Assembly: GCF_000588875.1 (NCBI RefSeq)
Contig: NZ_JEMV01000010.1
Location: forward strand, 38,934-102,933
Direction: 5' to 3'
Source: Sphingobium sp. Ant17
GTDB lineage: Bacteria; Pseudomonadota; Alphaproteobacteria; Sphingomonadales; Sphingomonadaceae
DNA: 64,000 nt
Shown one piece after another: positions 1 through 8,626 of the stretch; the stretch's first letter is position 1; every line of letters starts with the position of its first letter. Made by a program: the position numbers and the translations under genes. The notes under the pieces are model-generated. The model made no database searches, had not been told where the DNA came from, and saw only the letters and a program-made list of their open reading frames with translations.

Positions 1-443
1 TTCTTGAACACCAGGTCGCGCGATGCCTCCAGCGCGGCCGGTTCCCAGGCATGTTTGAAGTCCTTAAACCGGTCCAGCATCGGGAACAGGCCAAAGCCCA
101 TCGTCCCCATGTTCAGGCTGGCGACTTCGGGTGCGAAGGTCTGGGCCGGGCGCATCCGTTCCTGCACGGTCATGGAGGGATGACCGCCGGTGGTCAGGTT
201 CAGCACCGCGTCGCTGCGCTGCCTGATGACCTTCAGGAAGGGCATGAACAGATCGGGATTCTGGTCGGGTCGCCCGTCGACGGGATTGCGGGCGTGCAGG
301 TGGATGATCGCCGCGCCCGCTTCCGCCGCGCCGATCGCCGACTCTGCGATCTCCTCTGCCGTGATCGGCAGATAGGGCGACATGGACGGGGTATGGATGG
401 CGCCGGTGATGGCGCAGCTGATGATCACTTTACGTTTGGCCAT
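1..443 (-). CDS. Beta-keto acid cleavage enzyme (BKACE, DUF849), C-terminus outside window
   Basis: Reading the minus strand from an ATG at 443 gives an open frame of 147 codons that runs off the left edge. The N-terminus (MAKRKVIISCAITGAIHT) and an IIHLHARNP segment with H48 and H50 are hallmarks of the 3-keto-5-aminohexanoate cleavage family. Those enzymes use Zn bound by this HxH pair to condense a beta-keto acid with acetyl-CoA, giving acetoacetate and a new CoA ester. An AAAGGAA ribosome site lies 5 bases before the ATG. A copy of the shared 16-bp dyad sits about 50 bp upstream. The substrate cannot be told from half a protein; a keto acid released by the neighbouring catabolic genes is likely. 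Confidence 0.85.
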   Translation of the reverse strand, partial: MAKRKVIISCAITGAIHTPSMSPYLPITAEEIAESAIGAAEAGAAIIHLHARNPVDGRPDQNPDLFMPFLKVIRQRSDAVLNLTTGGHPSMTVQERMRPAQTFAPEVASLNMGTMGFGLFPMLDRFKDFKHAWEPAALEASRDLVFK

Positions 444-494
444 GATGGTTCCTTTCGCCCGGCTGGGCGATGGCAGGCGCGTGAGGACGCGCAA

Positions 495-510
495 TCTATC
501 CTTGGGTAGG
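495..510. promoter_or_regulatory. Shared dyad operator copy 1 (near match)
   Basis: TCTATC-CTTG-GGTAGG. The reverse complement, CCTACC-CAAG-GATAGA, differs from the CCTAYC-N4-GRNAGG pattern at one position. It lies between the end of the LuxR-type gene and the start of the BKACE gene, 52 bp before the BKACE start codon. Confidence 0.5.
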
Positions 511-524
511 CGGAAGCGGGAGCG

Positions 525-3205
525 TCAGGGCAGTATGCCAAGCTGGCGCGCGCGCAACACCGCCTGCGGCCGCCGCCGAACGCCCAGCTTGTCGTAGATC
601 TGCTGCATATACCATTTGACCGTGCCTTCGGTCAGGCCAAGCCGGTCGCCGATTTCGCGGTTGCGCAGGCCCCCGCTCACCATCATCAAGATATCGACTT
701 CCCGGTTGGCAAGGCGACCAGTCAGGCCGAAATCATCGTCATCCTCCTCGTCGCTTTCGATCTGCGGGCCGCTGCGCATCAGCGACACCAGCCGCACGGC
801 GAAGCGGTCGGCCGGGGTTTCCAGTTCCGGCCCCTGTGCATAGGCTTCGGTCAGCAGCGAGGCGATGACTTCGCCTTCATCGACGAAGGTGCGGACCCAG
901 CCCGCCGGTTCGGCCATTTCGACCGCGGTCCGCACGGCGCGACGAGCTTCGGACCGATTGCCCTGTAACACGGCGATTTCCGCCAGCAACAGTTCGAACG
1001 TCACGGCTGAGCGGACGGCCCCGGCGCGACGGACGAATTCCAGCCAGCGATGCGCAACCTTGCGCGCGCGGCTGAGCCGATGGCGCTGCATCTCGATCCG
1101 TAGCCAAGCGATGGCGATGCTTTCGTTGCGGCGCGTGGGATGCAGCGTGGGGATCGGTTCGCCGTCCAGTTGCGAATCGCCCGCGGCAAAATGCCGTTCG
1201 GCTTCCTCGATCTGGCCGGCCTTGATGAGCAGGCGGACCTCTTCCGCCACGATGAAGGCGCGCATCCGGTCCAGCCCACATTCGATCGCGACCAGATGCG
1301 CGTCGTTGAGCGTCGACAGCGCGCCCGGCAGATCGCCGCGCGCGGCGCGCAGCCGGGCGTTGACGATGTAGCCCGACGCCATCTGGTCCGCGAATCCCCA
1401 TTGCCGCACCACGGCAGGTGGCGTTCGACCAGCGCCGCCGCGCCATCCAGATCGCCCGCGTCATAAAGGAGTTCCGCCAGTGGCAAGGCGGGCAGCGCCG
1501 CAAGGCCCGACCCCTCGCCATGAATGTCGCGGGCCAGGGTAAGGGCCTCGTCCAGGAAACGATGCGCCAGCTGCGTCTTGCCCTGCGCCATCAGCGTCGG
1601 CGCGACCGAGGCCTTGAGCGCGATCGACGCGAAGTCCGATCCGGGGCGAGACAAAGCGCGCCGGGTTTCCGCCTCAAGCTTGAGCATGTCCTGGAAATGA
1701 TAGAGTTCGCGCCGCGCCGACATCAATTGCGCGAGCAGGGTGCAGCTGAGATAGGCGTGGCTTTCGGCCATTTCCGCAAGCAGGGGTTCGGCTTCCGCCT
1801 CCACCTCCACCATATCGTCGCGCGCCGCCGCCAGCATGACGAGGCGATGGCGGATCATCAGATCCAGTTGTTCATTATCATGCGCCGACACGTCGTCGCT
1901 CTGGTTGCGCGCTTCGTGGATCGACCGCGCGGTGGCGATCAGCCTGTCGGCGGCGGCGAACGACAATTGCCGTATCCGCCGCCAAGCCAAAGCCAGCAGC
2001 AGATAGGGGTGTTGTGCCAATACGGCCCAGGGGAGTTCCGCGCCCAACTCGTCGATCCGATACAGATAACCCGAATAGGTGAGTTGTTCGGCCAGCCGAT
2101 CCAACTGTCCGGCCAGGAAAGCCTGATCCCCGCTCAGTCGGGCATGTTCGACCGCCTTGAGGATGTCGCCCGTCGCGGCGAAATGATCGCTCGCGCGGCA
2201 ATGCATCATGGCGGCGCGCGCGGGGGCCCGGTCCATCAGGCGGCCCAGCACCATGTCGCGGAACAGGCGGTGATAGGCGTAGCGGCCATGTTCCTGATCG
2301 ATCGGATTGAGGAACAGCCCTTCGCGAAAGACGCGATCCAGCATGGCGCGCGCATCGTCATTGCCCGTCACCGCCGCACAGGCGGAAGGGGTGAGTTCAT
2401 CCAGAATTGATGTGTCGACCAGGAAACGGCGCACGTCGTCGGGCTGCTGGCCAAGCACCTCTTCATGGAAATATTCAGCAAATTCCGGACGCAGGCCGGT
2501 CAGCCGCATCTGGCCCGCCCCCTGCGCGCCGCGCCGGTAGAGATCGCAAGCGATGACGACGCCCGATACCCAGCCCTGGGTATCGCGCACGATATCCTGC
2601 AAATTTTGCGCATCGATCGGCGCGCCCACGCTCATCGTTACCAGTTGCGTGGCTTCAGCCAGCGTCAGAGAGAGGTCGGCATTACCCACCTCGACCAGGA
2701 AACCGAGCGCCCGCATCCGCGCCAGCGGCAGTCCTACCGAGCCGCGCGCCGCCACGATCATGGTCAGGCCGTCGCGCGCGCTGGACGACAGCTGGGCGAT
2801 GAAGGCCAGGGTCGCTTCGTCCAGCAGTTGCGCGTCGTCGATGACGATGACCGGCTTGGGTTCGACCACCGTCGACAGCGCCTCGAGCCACACGGCATCA
2901 CCCGCGTCGGCGTCGAGATCGGCCCAATCCAGCCGGGCCGCGACGCCGGCAGCCTTGAGCGCGAGCAGGAAGGACGCCTTGTTGCCGATGCCCGCGCGCG
3001 CCGCCAGCCACAGCAGCGGTCGCCCCTCCGCCCGCAGACGTTCGGCCCAGAACAGCATGGCCGTGGTCTTGCCGCTGCCTGCCGGCGCGGACACCACCGT
3101 CATGCGGGATAGGGCAACCTTTGGGATCAGCGCCAGCAGCGCCGGACGCTCGATCAGCGTCGGAGTGATGCGGGGCGGCAGGACGATTGTCGGGACAACG
3201 GCCAT
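525..3205 (-). pseudogene. LuxR-family ATP-dependent (MalT/LAL-type) transcription activator, broken by one frameshift
   Basis: The protein would be about 893 residues, the usual size of large ATP-binding LuxR (LAL/MalT) regulators. The N-terminal half has a Walker A motif (APAGSGKTT, residues 40-48) and a Walker B-like VIVIDDAQLLDE. The C-terminus carries a LuxR helix-turn-helix (LTGRLANREVDILMMVSGG, then LTEGTVKWYMQQIYDKL). The frame breaks near 1412-1417, where a single base is missing; the 5' part (from 3205) and the 3' part (ending 525) join cleanly if one base is restored. A GGAGAG ribosome site precedes the ATG. LAL proteins such as MalT and AlkS activate catabolic operons, so this is the best candidate master regulator here. 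The dyad at 3297-3312 lies in its own promoter. Confidence 0.85.
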
Positions 3206-3296
3206 TCAGTCTCTCCTGTTCGTGCTGCGTGGCACGATTCGTTTTATTGTTGCAAATATATTCTGACCGTTGAAATCTGAAATGCAATCCCCTTTT

Positions 3297-3312
3297 CCTA
3301 TCCACAGATAGG
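3297..3312. promoter_or_regulatory. Shared dyad operator copy 2 (perfect palindrome)
   Basis: CCTATC-CACA-GATAGG, the only copy whose two 6-bp arms are perfectly complementary. It lies in the divergent region between the LuxR-type regulator (start 3205, 92 bp away) and the MDR reductase (start 3429, 117 bp away), so it could control both. Confidence 0.6.
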
Positions 3313-3428
3313 TCATGAGCGCGCCAGAACATTGTCCTGATGGCATGACAGGCTGCGTCGCGGGCGCGCCATCCAGAAAAAGGCAGGCGATCCCAACGGC
3401 CGCGCCGACGCATCAGGAAAGGTTCACC

Positions 3429-4430
3429 ATGAAGGCCCTGTATCTCGAAAAGATCGACGGACCCGATTCCGTTATCATGGCGGATGTCGAAACGCCCGTG
3501 CCCGGCCCCGGCGAAGTCCGGGTCGCTATCAAAGCCGCGTCGATCAATCACCGCGAACTGTTCATCACCCATGGCCAATATCCCGGCATGACCGTGCCCA
3601 CGACGCTGGGTTGCGACGGCGCGGGCGTGGTGGACATGATCGGCGAGGGCGTGAGCGGGGCCAGCGAAGGCGACGAGGTCGTCCTCTACCCCGCCCGCAA
3701 CTGGGGGCCGAACCGTCATGCCCCCGCCGCCGATTTCGGCCTGCTGGGGATGCCCTTTGCCGGGACGATCGCCGAATATATCTGCGTGCCGGTCGAAAAT
3801 CTGGCGCCCAAGCCTGCCTTCATGAGCTTCGAGGAAGCCGGCGCGATGCCGCTGACGGCGCTGACATCCTGGCGAGCGCTGATGTTCAAGGGGCGGTTGC
3901 AGGCGGGCGAGACGCTGCTGATCAGCGGCGTGGGCGGCGGTGTTGCCACCTTCGGCCTGGCCTTTGCCGTCGCCAAAGGCGCCGATGTCTATGTCACCGG
4001 CGAGAACCAGGAGGTGATCGACCGCGCGATCGCCATGGGGGCCAAGGGCGGCCTGCTCTACACCGACCCCGACTGGCGCAAGCAGGTCGGCAAGCTGACC
4101 GGCGGCGTCGACGTCGTGTTGGACGGCGCGCCCGCGCCCAGCTTCGCCAATTATGTCCGCGCGATCAATCCGGGCGCGCGCATCGTCATCTACGGGTCGA
4201 CCGCGGGCAACGAGATCAAGTTCAACGCGACCGACATCTTCCTGAAAAGCGCCAGCATCGTCGGCAGCCAAGTGGGCGATCCGCAGGATTTCCAAGAGAT
4301 GCTGGCATTTGCGAGTGATCATCAAATCAGGCCGGTGATCGAAGCCACCTACCCGCTGGCGCAGGCGAAGGAAGCGCTGCTGCATCTGCGCGACAGTCAC
4401 AAATTCGGCAAAGTCGTGGTGACGATGTGA
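3429..4430 (+). CDS. Zinc-independent MDR-family NADPH:quinone/enone oxidoreductase
   Basis: The 333-residue medium-chain dehydrogenase/reductase starts at the ATG after AGGAAAGG; an upstream in-frame ATG at 3315 has no comparable ribosome site and adds a non-family N-terminus. The GroES-like half ends near LGCDGAGVV, and the nucleotide-binding half has a glycine-rich GVGGGVATFG around residue 160. The structural-zinc cysteine cluster of alcohol dehydrogenases is absent, which favours a quinone- or enoyl-reductase-like role. Its stop overlaps the GTG start of the next SDR. The substrate is unknown. Confidence 0.8.
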   Translation: MKALYLEKIDGPDSVIMADVETPVPGPGEVRVAIKAASINHRELFITHGQYPGMTVPTTLGCDGAGVVDMIGEGVSGASEGDEVVLYPARNWGPNRHAPAADFGLLGMPFAGTIAEYICVPVENLAPKPAFMSFEEAGAMPLTALTSWRALMFKGRLQAGETLLISGVGGGVATFGLAFAVAKGADVYVTGENQEVIDRAIAMGAKGGLLYTDPDWRKQVGKLTGGVDVVLDGAPAPSFANYVRAINPGARIVIYGSTAGNEIKFNATDIFLKSASIVGSQVGDPQDFQEMLAFASDHQIRPVIEATYPLAQAKEALLHLRDSHKFGKVVVTM

Positions 4431-5203
4431 GCTACCTGTTCAGCCTAGCGGGCAAGAAGGCGATCGTCACCGGCGGCGCGCAGGGGCTGGGCCGGATGAT
4501 CGCCGAAGGGCTGTTGCGCGCGGGCGCGACGGTGGCGATCACGTCGCGCAAGGCCGATATCTGCGAGGCTGCGGCGAGCGAGATGGGGGCATTGGGTACT
4601 TGCATCCCCCTGCCCGCCGATCTTTCGACGCCGGAGGCCGCAGTCGATCTGGTCGCGCGCTACCGCGATGCCGTGGGGGCGTGCCATATCCTGGTCAATA
4701 ATGCGGGCAAGACCTGGGGCGGAGAGATAGACAGTTTCCCCGACAAGGCGTGGCCCGGCGTGATGGCGGTGAATGTCCAGACTCCCTTCACCATGGTGCG
4801 CGAATTGCTGCCCGAACTGGGCGCGGCAGGAACCGACGACGATCCGGCGCGGATCATCAATATCGGCTCGGTCGCGGGCATGAAGACCGAGCGGCTGAGC
4901 GCATATAGCTATGCCGCCAGCAAGGCGGCGGTCCATATGATGACGCGCGACCTGGCGGGCGATCTGGCCGCGCGCAACATCACGGTGAATGCGGTCATCC
5001 CCGGCTTCTTCCCGACCAAGATGACCGCGCACATGCGCGACGAAGACAGTGTCGATGCGGGGCTGCTGGCTCATATTCCGCTGGGTCGCCTGGGCAAGCC
5101 GGACGACATCGCCGGGATTGTCGTATTTCTATGTTCGCGGGCGGGCGCTTATGTGACGGGCGCGCAAATTCCGGTCGATGGCGGCGTGGTCGGTTGCGGC
5201 TGA
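4427..5203 (+). CDS. Short-chain dehydrogenase/reductase (SDR)
   Basis: This 258-residue classical SDR has the cofactor motif TGGAQGLG, the structural NNAG, a catalytic Ser in INIGSVAG and the YAASK active-site Tyr/Lys pair. It starts with GTG at 4427, overlapping the stop of the MDR gene, so the two are translationally coupled. The likely reaction is NAD(P)-dependent interconversion of an alcohol and a ketone. The short C-terminal DGGVVGCG replaces the more usual DGG-hydrophobic tail. Specificity cannot be predicted. Confidence 0.85.
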   Translation: MSYLFSLAGKKAIVTGGAQGLGRMIAEGLLRAGATVAITSRKADICEAAASEMGALGTCIPLPADLSTPEAAVDLVARYRDAVGACHILVNNAGKTWGGEIDSFPDKAWPGVMAVNVQTPFTMVRELLPELGAAGTDDDPARIINIGSVAGMKTERLSAYSYAASKAAVHMMTRDLAGDLAARNITVNAVIPGFFPTKMTAHMRDEDSVDAGLLAHIPLGRLGKPDDIAGIVVFLCSRAGAYVTGAQIPVDGGVVGCG

Positions 5204-5207
5204 TATC

Positions 5208-5714
5208 ATGACCCACAGTCTCCACATTCTGGCCGACCGGATCGCGATAGAGGCATGCCTGTATCGCTACGCCCATCTGATCGATGCAATGCAGTATCAC
5301 CGGATTGCGGACGAGGTGTTCACGCCCGACGGCATCATCGATTTTGGCGGGGCGAAGGCGGTGGGACGGGACGCCATCCATGCGCAATGCATGACCTATC
5401 AGGGGGCGCTACTGGGCTGCTGCCACAATGTCACCAATGTCGTGATCGAGGTGGATGGCGACGAAGCGCGGGCGGCCAGCCGCATCCTGGCCTGGCATTG
5501 GTTCGCGATTCCCGATGCCGATCCGCTGCGTGCCACCGATCTGCTGGCGGTGGGCGGATATGAGGACCGGCTGCGGCGCACGCCTGACGGGTGGCGCATC
5601 CATGAACGGCGTGGTTTGAATTTCGGTACGGGTGTCGGTGCCGGGCAAGTGCCCGAACCTATGCGGCCGATCTTTGCGGGGATGCAGGGGCGCGCGCCGA
5701 CCTGGCCCGCTTGA
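5208..5714 (+). CDS. SnoaL-like / NTF2-fold protein
   Basis: This 168-residue protein has the RIAIEACLYRYAHLIDAM opening helix and cone-shaped NTF2-like pattern seen in SnoaL_4 and steroid-dehydratase-type proteins. The chosen ATG at 5208 lies 4 bp after the preceding SDR stop, which gives a family-length N-terminus. Related proteins act as small-molecule dehydratases or isomerases, or as non-catalytic partners. It is one of six such genes in this window. It closes a three-gene plus-strand operon and converges on the next SDR. Confidence 0.7.
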   Translation: MTHSLHILADRIAIEACLYRYAHLIDAMQYHRIADEVFTPDGIIDFGGAKAVGRDAIHAQCMTYQGALLGCCHNVTNVVIEVDGDEARAASRILAWHWFAIPDADPLRATDLLAVGGYEDRLRRTPDGWRIHERRGLNFGTGVGAGQVPEPMRPIFAGMQGRAPTWPA

Positions 5715-5760
5715 CTGGCAGGCGAGGCCGCGGCCCCGCCGCCTCGCCTATAGCTGCCAG
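5715..5760. terminator. Convergent stem-loop terminator
   Basis: The arms AGGCGAGGC (5720-5728) and GCCTCGCCT (5741-5749) are perfectly complementary around a 12-base loop, and CTGGCA/TGCCAG extends the pair outside. It sits exactly between two convergent genes and overlaps the last codons of the minus-strand SDR. There is no long T-tract. Confidence 0.55.
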
Positions 5761-6575
5761 CCGCCGCCCGCGACGATGACCTGGCCGGTGATGTAGTCCG
5801 CTTCGGGCAAGCACAAAAGATAGACCGCGCCGGCGGCTTCCTCCGGCGTGCCCGCGCGGCCCAGCGGTATGCCCTTTTCCATCGCTTCCAAGATTTCGTC
5901 GCTGACACCGGCCTTGATGTCCTTGCCCTTCACATTGATGGTCGAACTGCCCGCCTCCCCCGCGGTCATCCGCGTCATGATCGCGCCGAAGGCGACAGCG
6001 TTGACGGTGACATTATAGCGGCCCCATTCCTTCATCACGGTCTTGGTCAGGCCCACGATCCCGGCCTTGCCAGCGGCATAGCCCGCCTGCCCAGGATTGC
6101 CGCCCAGCCCCGCGACCGAGGAGATGTTGACGACGGTGCGGCGTGTGGCGCGGCCATGTGCGGCGATCTCCGCCTTGGCCGCCGCCGCGATGACCGGTTG
6201 GGCGGCGCGCAGGATGCGGAACGGGGCGCTTAGATGCACGTCCAGCATCGCCATCCATTGTTCGTCGCTGGTCTTTTGTAGCACCGAATCCCAAGCATAG
6301 CCGGCATTGTTGACGATGATGTCGATCGTGCCGAAGGCGTCGGCCGCTGCGGCGATGAATTGCTCGCCGAAATCCAGCGCAGTTACGTCGCCCACGCATA
6401 CCACTGCGCGGACACCCAGCGCCTCAATCTCTGCGGCCGTTGCATGGGCGACGTCATCGTCCAGGTCGTTGACGACGATATGCGCGCCATTGCGCGCCAG
6501 TTTGAGCGCGATCGCCTTGCCAATGCCGCGACCCGACCCGGATACCAGGGCCACCTTACCATCCAATATCTTCAC
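5748..6575 (-). CDS. SDR, 3-oxoacyl/3-hydroxyacyl reductase-like
   Basis: This 275-residue SDR has SGSGRGIG for NAD(P), NNAGYAWDSVL, a catalytic NISSVAG serine and YAAGK. The GTG at 6575 is chosen because it follows the stop of the hydratase gene by 17 bp and is preceded by a GGGAAG ribosome site; the alternative ATG at 6611 would overlap the hydratase. Its place after a hydratase-2 gene suggests it oxidises the 3-hydroxyacyl-CoA made by that enzyme, much as the two activities are joined in peroxisomal MFE-2 (established family knowledge; its use here is inferred). Confidence 0.8.
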   Translation of the reverse strand: MKILDGKVALVSGSGRGIGKAIALKLARNGAHIVVNDLDDDVAHATAAEIEALGVRAVVCVGDVTALDFGEQFIAAAADAFGTIDIIVNNAGYAWDSVLQKTSDEQWMAMLDVHLSAPFRILRAAQPVIAAAAKAEIAAHGRATRRTVVNISSVAGLGGNPGQAGYAAGKAGIVGLTKTVMKEWGRYNVTVNAVAFGAIMTRMTAGEAGSSTINVKGKDIKAGVSDEILEAMEKGIPLGRAGTPEEAAGAVYLLCLPEADYITGQVIVAGGGWQL

Positions 6576-6592
6576 GTTACTTCCCGTTCCCT

Positions 6593-7453
6593 TCAAAATC
6601 CGGCGACGCAAGCCCGTCCACCATCCATGACCACTATGCCCCGATCGGGGACGCTGGCGCGAAACAGCACATCAACGCCATCGCGCCAGATTTCCGTTCG
6701 CACCGTTTCACCCGGCCAGACCGGGGCGGTGAAACGCGAACTAATCGCCGTAAGAAGAGCGGGGTTGCCACCACAGCATGAATGAACCAGCGCCCGGCTG
6801 ACCAGCCCCATCGTCGCCAGCCCATGCAGGATCGGTCGATCGAACCCGGCCGACGCGGCGGTTCCGGCATCCACATGCAGCGGGTTGCGATCCCCGGTCA
6901 GGCGATAGAGCAGCGCCTGGTTGATCGCGGTCGGCAGGTCGAGCAGGGCATGGGCCGGCTCATCGGGCATGGCGACGGCTGCCGCACCGGGCAGATCGCG
7001 CGGCCCGCCAAAGCCACCCGTGCCGCGCAACACCCAGGTCTCTTCCATCTCCGCGATCACCAGGTCGGTCGGCGTCATCAGGGTCCGCTTGGCACGCACC
7101 AGCGCAGGCTTGCCCGGTCCCTTATCGGCGATATCGCCAATCTCGATCCGGCCGTGCACCAGTTGGCCCAGCTCCAGCGGGCGGAACAGACGCAAACTCT
7201 GTTCGCCATGCAGGATGTTGGCCCAGTCCCAGCCCAGTTCCGCCGCCATCGGCCAGAAACCGGGCGTACCTAGCACCAGCGCCATGGTCGGCAGCACCGC
7301 CAAGTCACGCTCGAACACCAGATTCTGTTCATCGATCGGCGCGAGACCCGCGCCCACGCCCAGTGCGTAGAGGATGGCGCTGCGCGGATCGCACATATCC
7401 TCCGCCGCGGGAATGGAGTAGTCCCGCAAGCGATCCAGGTTCAACATCGGCAC
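6593..7453 (-). CDS. MaoC-like double-hotdog enoyl-CoA hydratase 2
   Basis: The 286 residues match the two-hotdog layout of (R)-specific enoyl-CoA hydratase 2. The C-terminal hotdog has the hydratase-2 signature YRLTGDRNPLHVD followed by AGFDRPILHG, with the catalytic Asp and His both present. The N-terminal half (VLGTPGFW, LHGEQSLRLFRPL) is the substrate-binding hotdog. It would hydrate a trans-2-enoyl-CoA to a (3R)-hydroxyacyl-CoA and is typical of bulky or branched acyl chains. It lies between an acyl-CoA dehydrogenase and an SDR, forming a complete dehydrogenate-hydrate-oxidise set. Confidence 0.88.
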   Translation of the reverse strand: MPMLNLDRLRDYSIPAAEDMCDPRSAILYALGVGAGLAPIDEQNLVFERDLAVLPTMALVLGTPGFWPMAAELGWDWANILHGEQSLRLFRPLELGQLVHGRIEIGDIADKGPGKPALVRAKRTLMTPTDLVIAEMEETWVLRGTGGFGGPRDLPGAAAVAMPDEPAHALLDLPTAINQALLYRLTGDRNPLHVDAGTAASAGFDRPILHGLATMGLVSRALVHSCCGGNPALLTAISSRFTAPVWPGETVRTEIWRDGVDVLFRASVPDRGIVVMDGGRACVAGF

Positions 7454-7468
7454 TCTCCCGGCAGCAAC

Positions 7469-8626
7469 TTAGGACAGCTTGCGTTCGTCCAGCCCCAGCC
7501 CCCGCCCGATGATTTCGCGCATAATTTCGCTGGTGCCTGCAAAGATACGGCTGATCCGCGCGTCGGTATACATGCGGCTGATGCGATATTCTTCCATATA
7601 GCCTGCGCCGCCATGCAACTGGACACATTCGTCCATGACCCGGCCCTCAAGTTCGCTGCTCAGCAGCTTGGCCGCCGATGCATCCTCCGCCGTCAATTCG
7701 CCCGCGTTCAGCAGCAGGACGCATTGGTCCACATAGGTCTGGAGCGCGTCCAATTCGGCGCGCATCGACGCCATCTTGAAGCGTGTATTCTGGAAAGCGC
7801 CGATCGGTTTGCCGAACGCCTTGCGCTCCTTCACATAATCCAGTGTGATGTCGAAGGCGGTCTGCGCCGTCGCCATGAAGCCGATCGCGGCTACCAGCCG
7901 CTCCTGCGCCAGGAAACGGGCGAGATATTTGAAGCCCTGGGTCGGATCGCCCAGCACATTGGCCTTGGGCACCTTCACATCGTTAAAGAAGAGTTCGGCG
8001 GTGTCCTGCGCCTTCAGGCCCATCTTGGCGAGTTTGCGGCCGCGTTCGAACCCGTCCATGCCACGTTCAACCACGAACAGGCCAAGGCCATGGCGGCTGT
8101 TGGGATCGGTCCGCGCGGCAACCACGATCAGGTCGCCCAATATGCCGTTGGAGATATAGGTTTTCGCGCCGTTCAAAAGCCAATGGCCGCCCTGATCGGT
8201 GGCGCTGGTTCGCATCCCGGCCAGGTCGCTGCCCGTCGAAGGTTCCGTCATCGCGACGGCCAGGATCTTTTCGCCGTTAACGATGCCGGGCATCCAGCGA
8301 TCCTTCTGTTCATCATTGCCCAGTTTGGCGAAGTAGGGCGCGACGAGATCATTATGCAGGTTGATGTAGAAACCCACATCGCCATGGCGCATATTTTCTT
8401 CGATGATGATCTGTTCGAAGCGGAAATCGTCGATCCCCGCGCCGCCATATTTTTCGTCCGCCCAGGTGCAGAGCAGACCCTGCGCCCCGGCTTTGAGATA
8501 CAGCTCGCGGTCGACAATGCCCTGTTCGCGAAACCGCTCGGCATGGGCGCCGACTTCGGTGCTCATGAATTTGACGACGCTGTCGCGAAACTGTTCATGT
8601 TCCGGTTCGAAGATGAGGCGTCTCAT
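7469..8626 (-). CDS. Acyl-CoA dehydrogenase (IVD/LCAD-type active site)
   Basis: The 385-residue flavoprotein has the family features MTEPSTGSDLAGM (FAD/substrate loop), the YVKERKAFGKPIG helix and a C-terminal HGGAGYMEEYRISRMY. Where MCAD has its catalytic Glu (YEGT), this protein reads IFAGTSEIM. A Glu is instead present in LAQERLVAAIG, where isovaleryl- and long-chain acyl-CoA dehydrogenases carry the base. It introduces the alpha,beta double bond. Its start overlaps the FadB-like gene by ATGA (8623-8626). Confidence 0.9.
   Translation of the reverse strand: MRRLIFEPEHEQFRDSVVKFMSTEVGAHAERFREQGIVDRELYLKAGAQGLLCTWADEKYGGAGIDDFRFEQIIIEENMRHGDVGFYINLHNDLVAPYFAKLGNDEQKDRWMPGIVNGEKILAVAMTEPSTGSDLAGMRTSATDQGGHWLLNGAKTYISNGILGDLIVVAARTDPNSRHGLGLFVVERGMDGFERGRKLAKMGLKAQDTAELFFNDVKVPKANVLGDPTQGFKYLARFLAQERLVAAIGFMATAQTAFDITLDYVKERKAFGKPIGAFQNTRFKMASMRAELDALQTYVDQCVLLLNAGELTAEDASAAKLLSSELEGRVMDECVQLHGGAGYMEEYRISRMYTDARISRIFAGTSEIMREIIGRGLGLDERKLS

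Noticed and set aside
51..509. Plus-strand open frame of 152 codons at the left edge
   Set aside because: The minus strand of the same region reads a clear BKACE protein with the HLHARNP motif and a good ribosome site, so the plus-strand frame is a shadow.
1418..2410. Long plus-strand frame (330 codons) opposite the LuxR-type gene
   Set aside because: Its composition is typical of an antisense shadow in GC-rich DNA (rich in R, Q, H, G), with no motif, and the minus strand encodes recognisable ATPase and TPR-like sequence.
2898..4400. Minus-strand frame of 500 codons across the divergent promoter
   Set aside because: It covers the promoter and the whole MDR gene in antisense; the MDR reading frame is conserved and complete, so this is a shadow.
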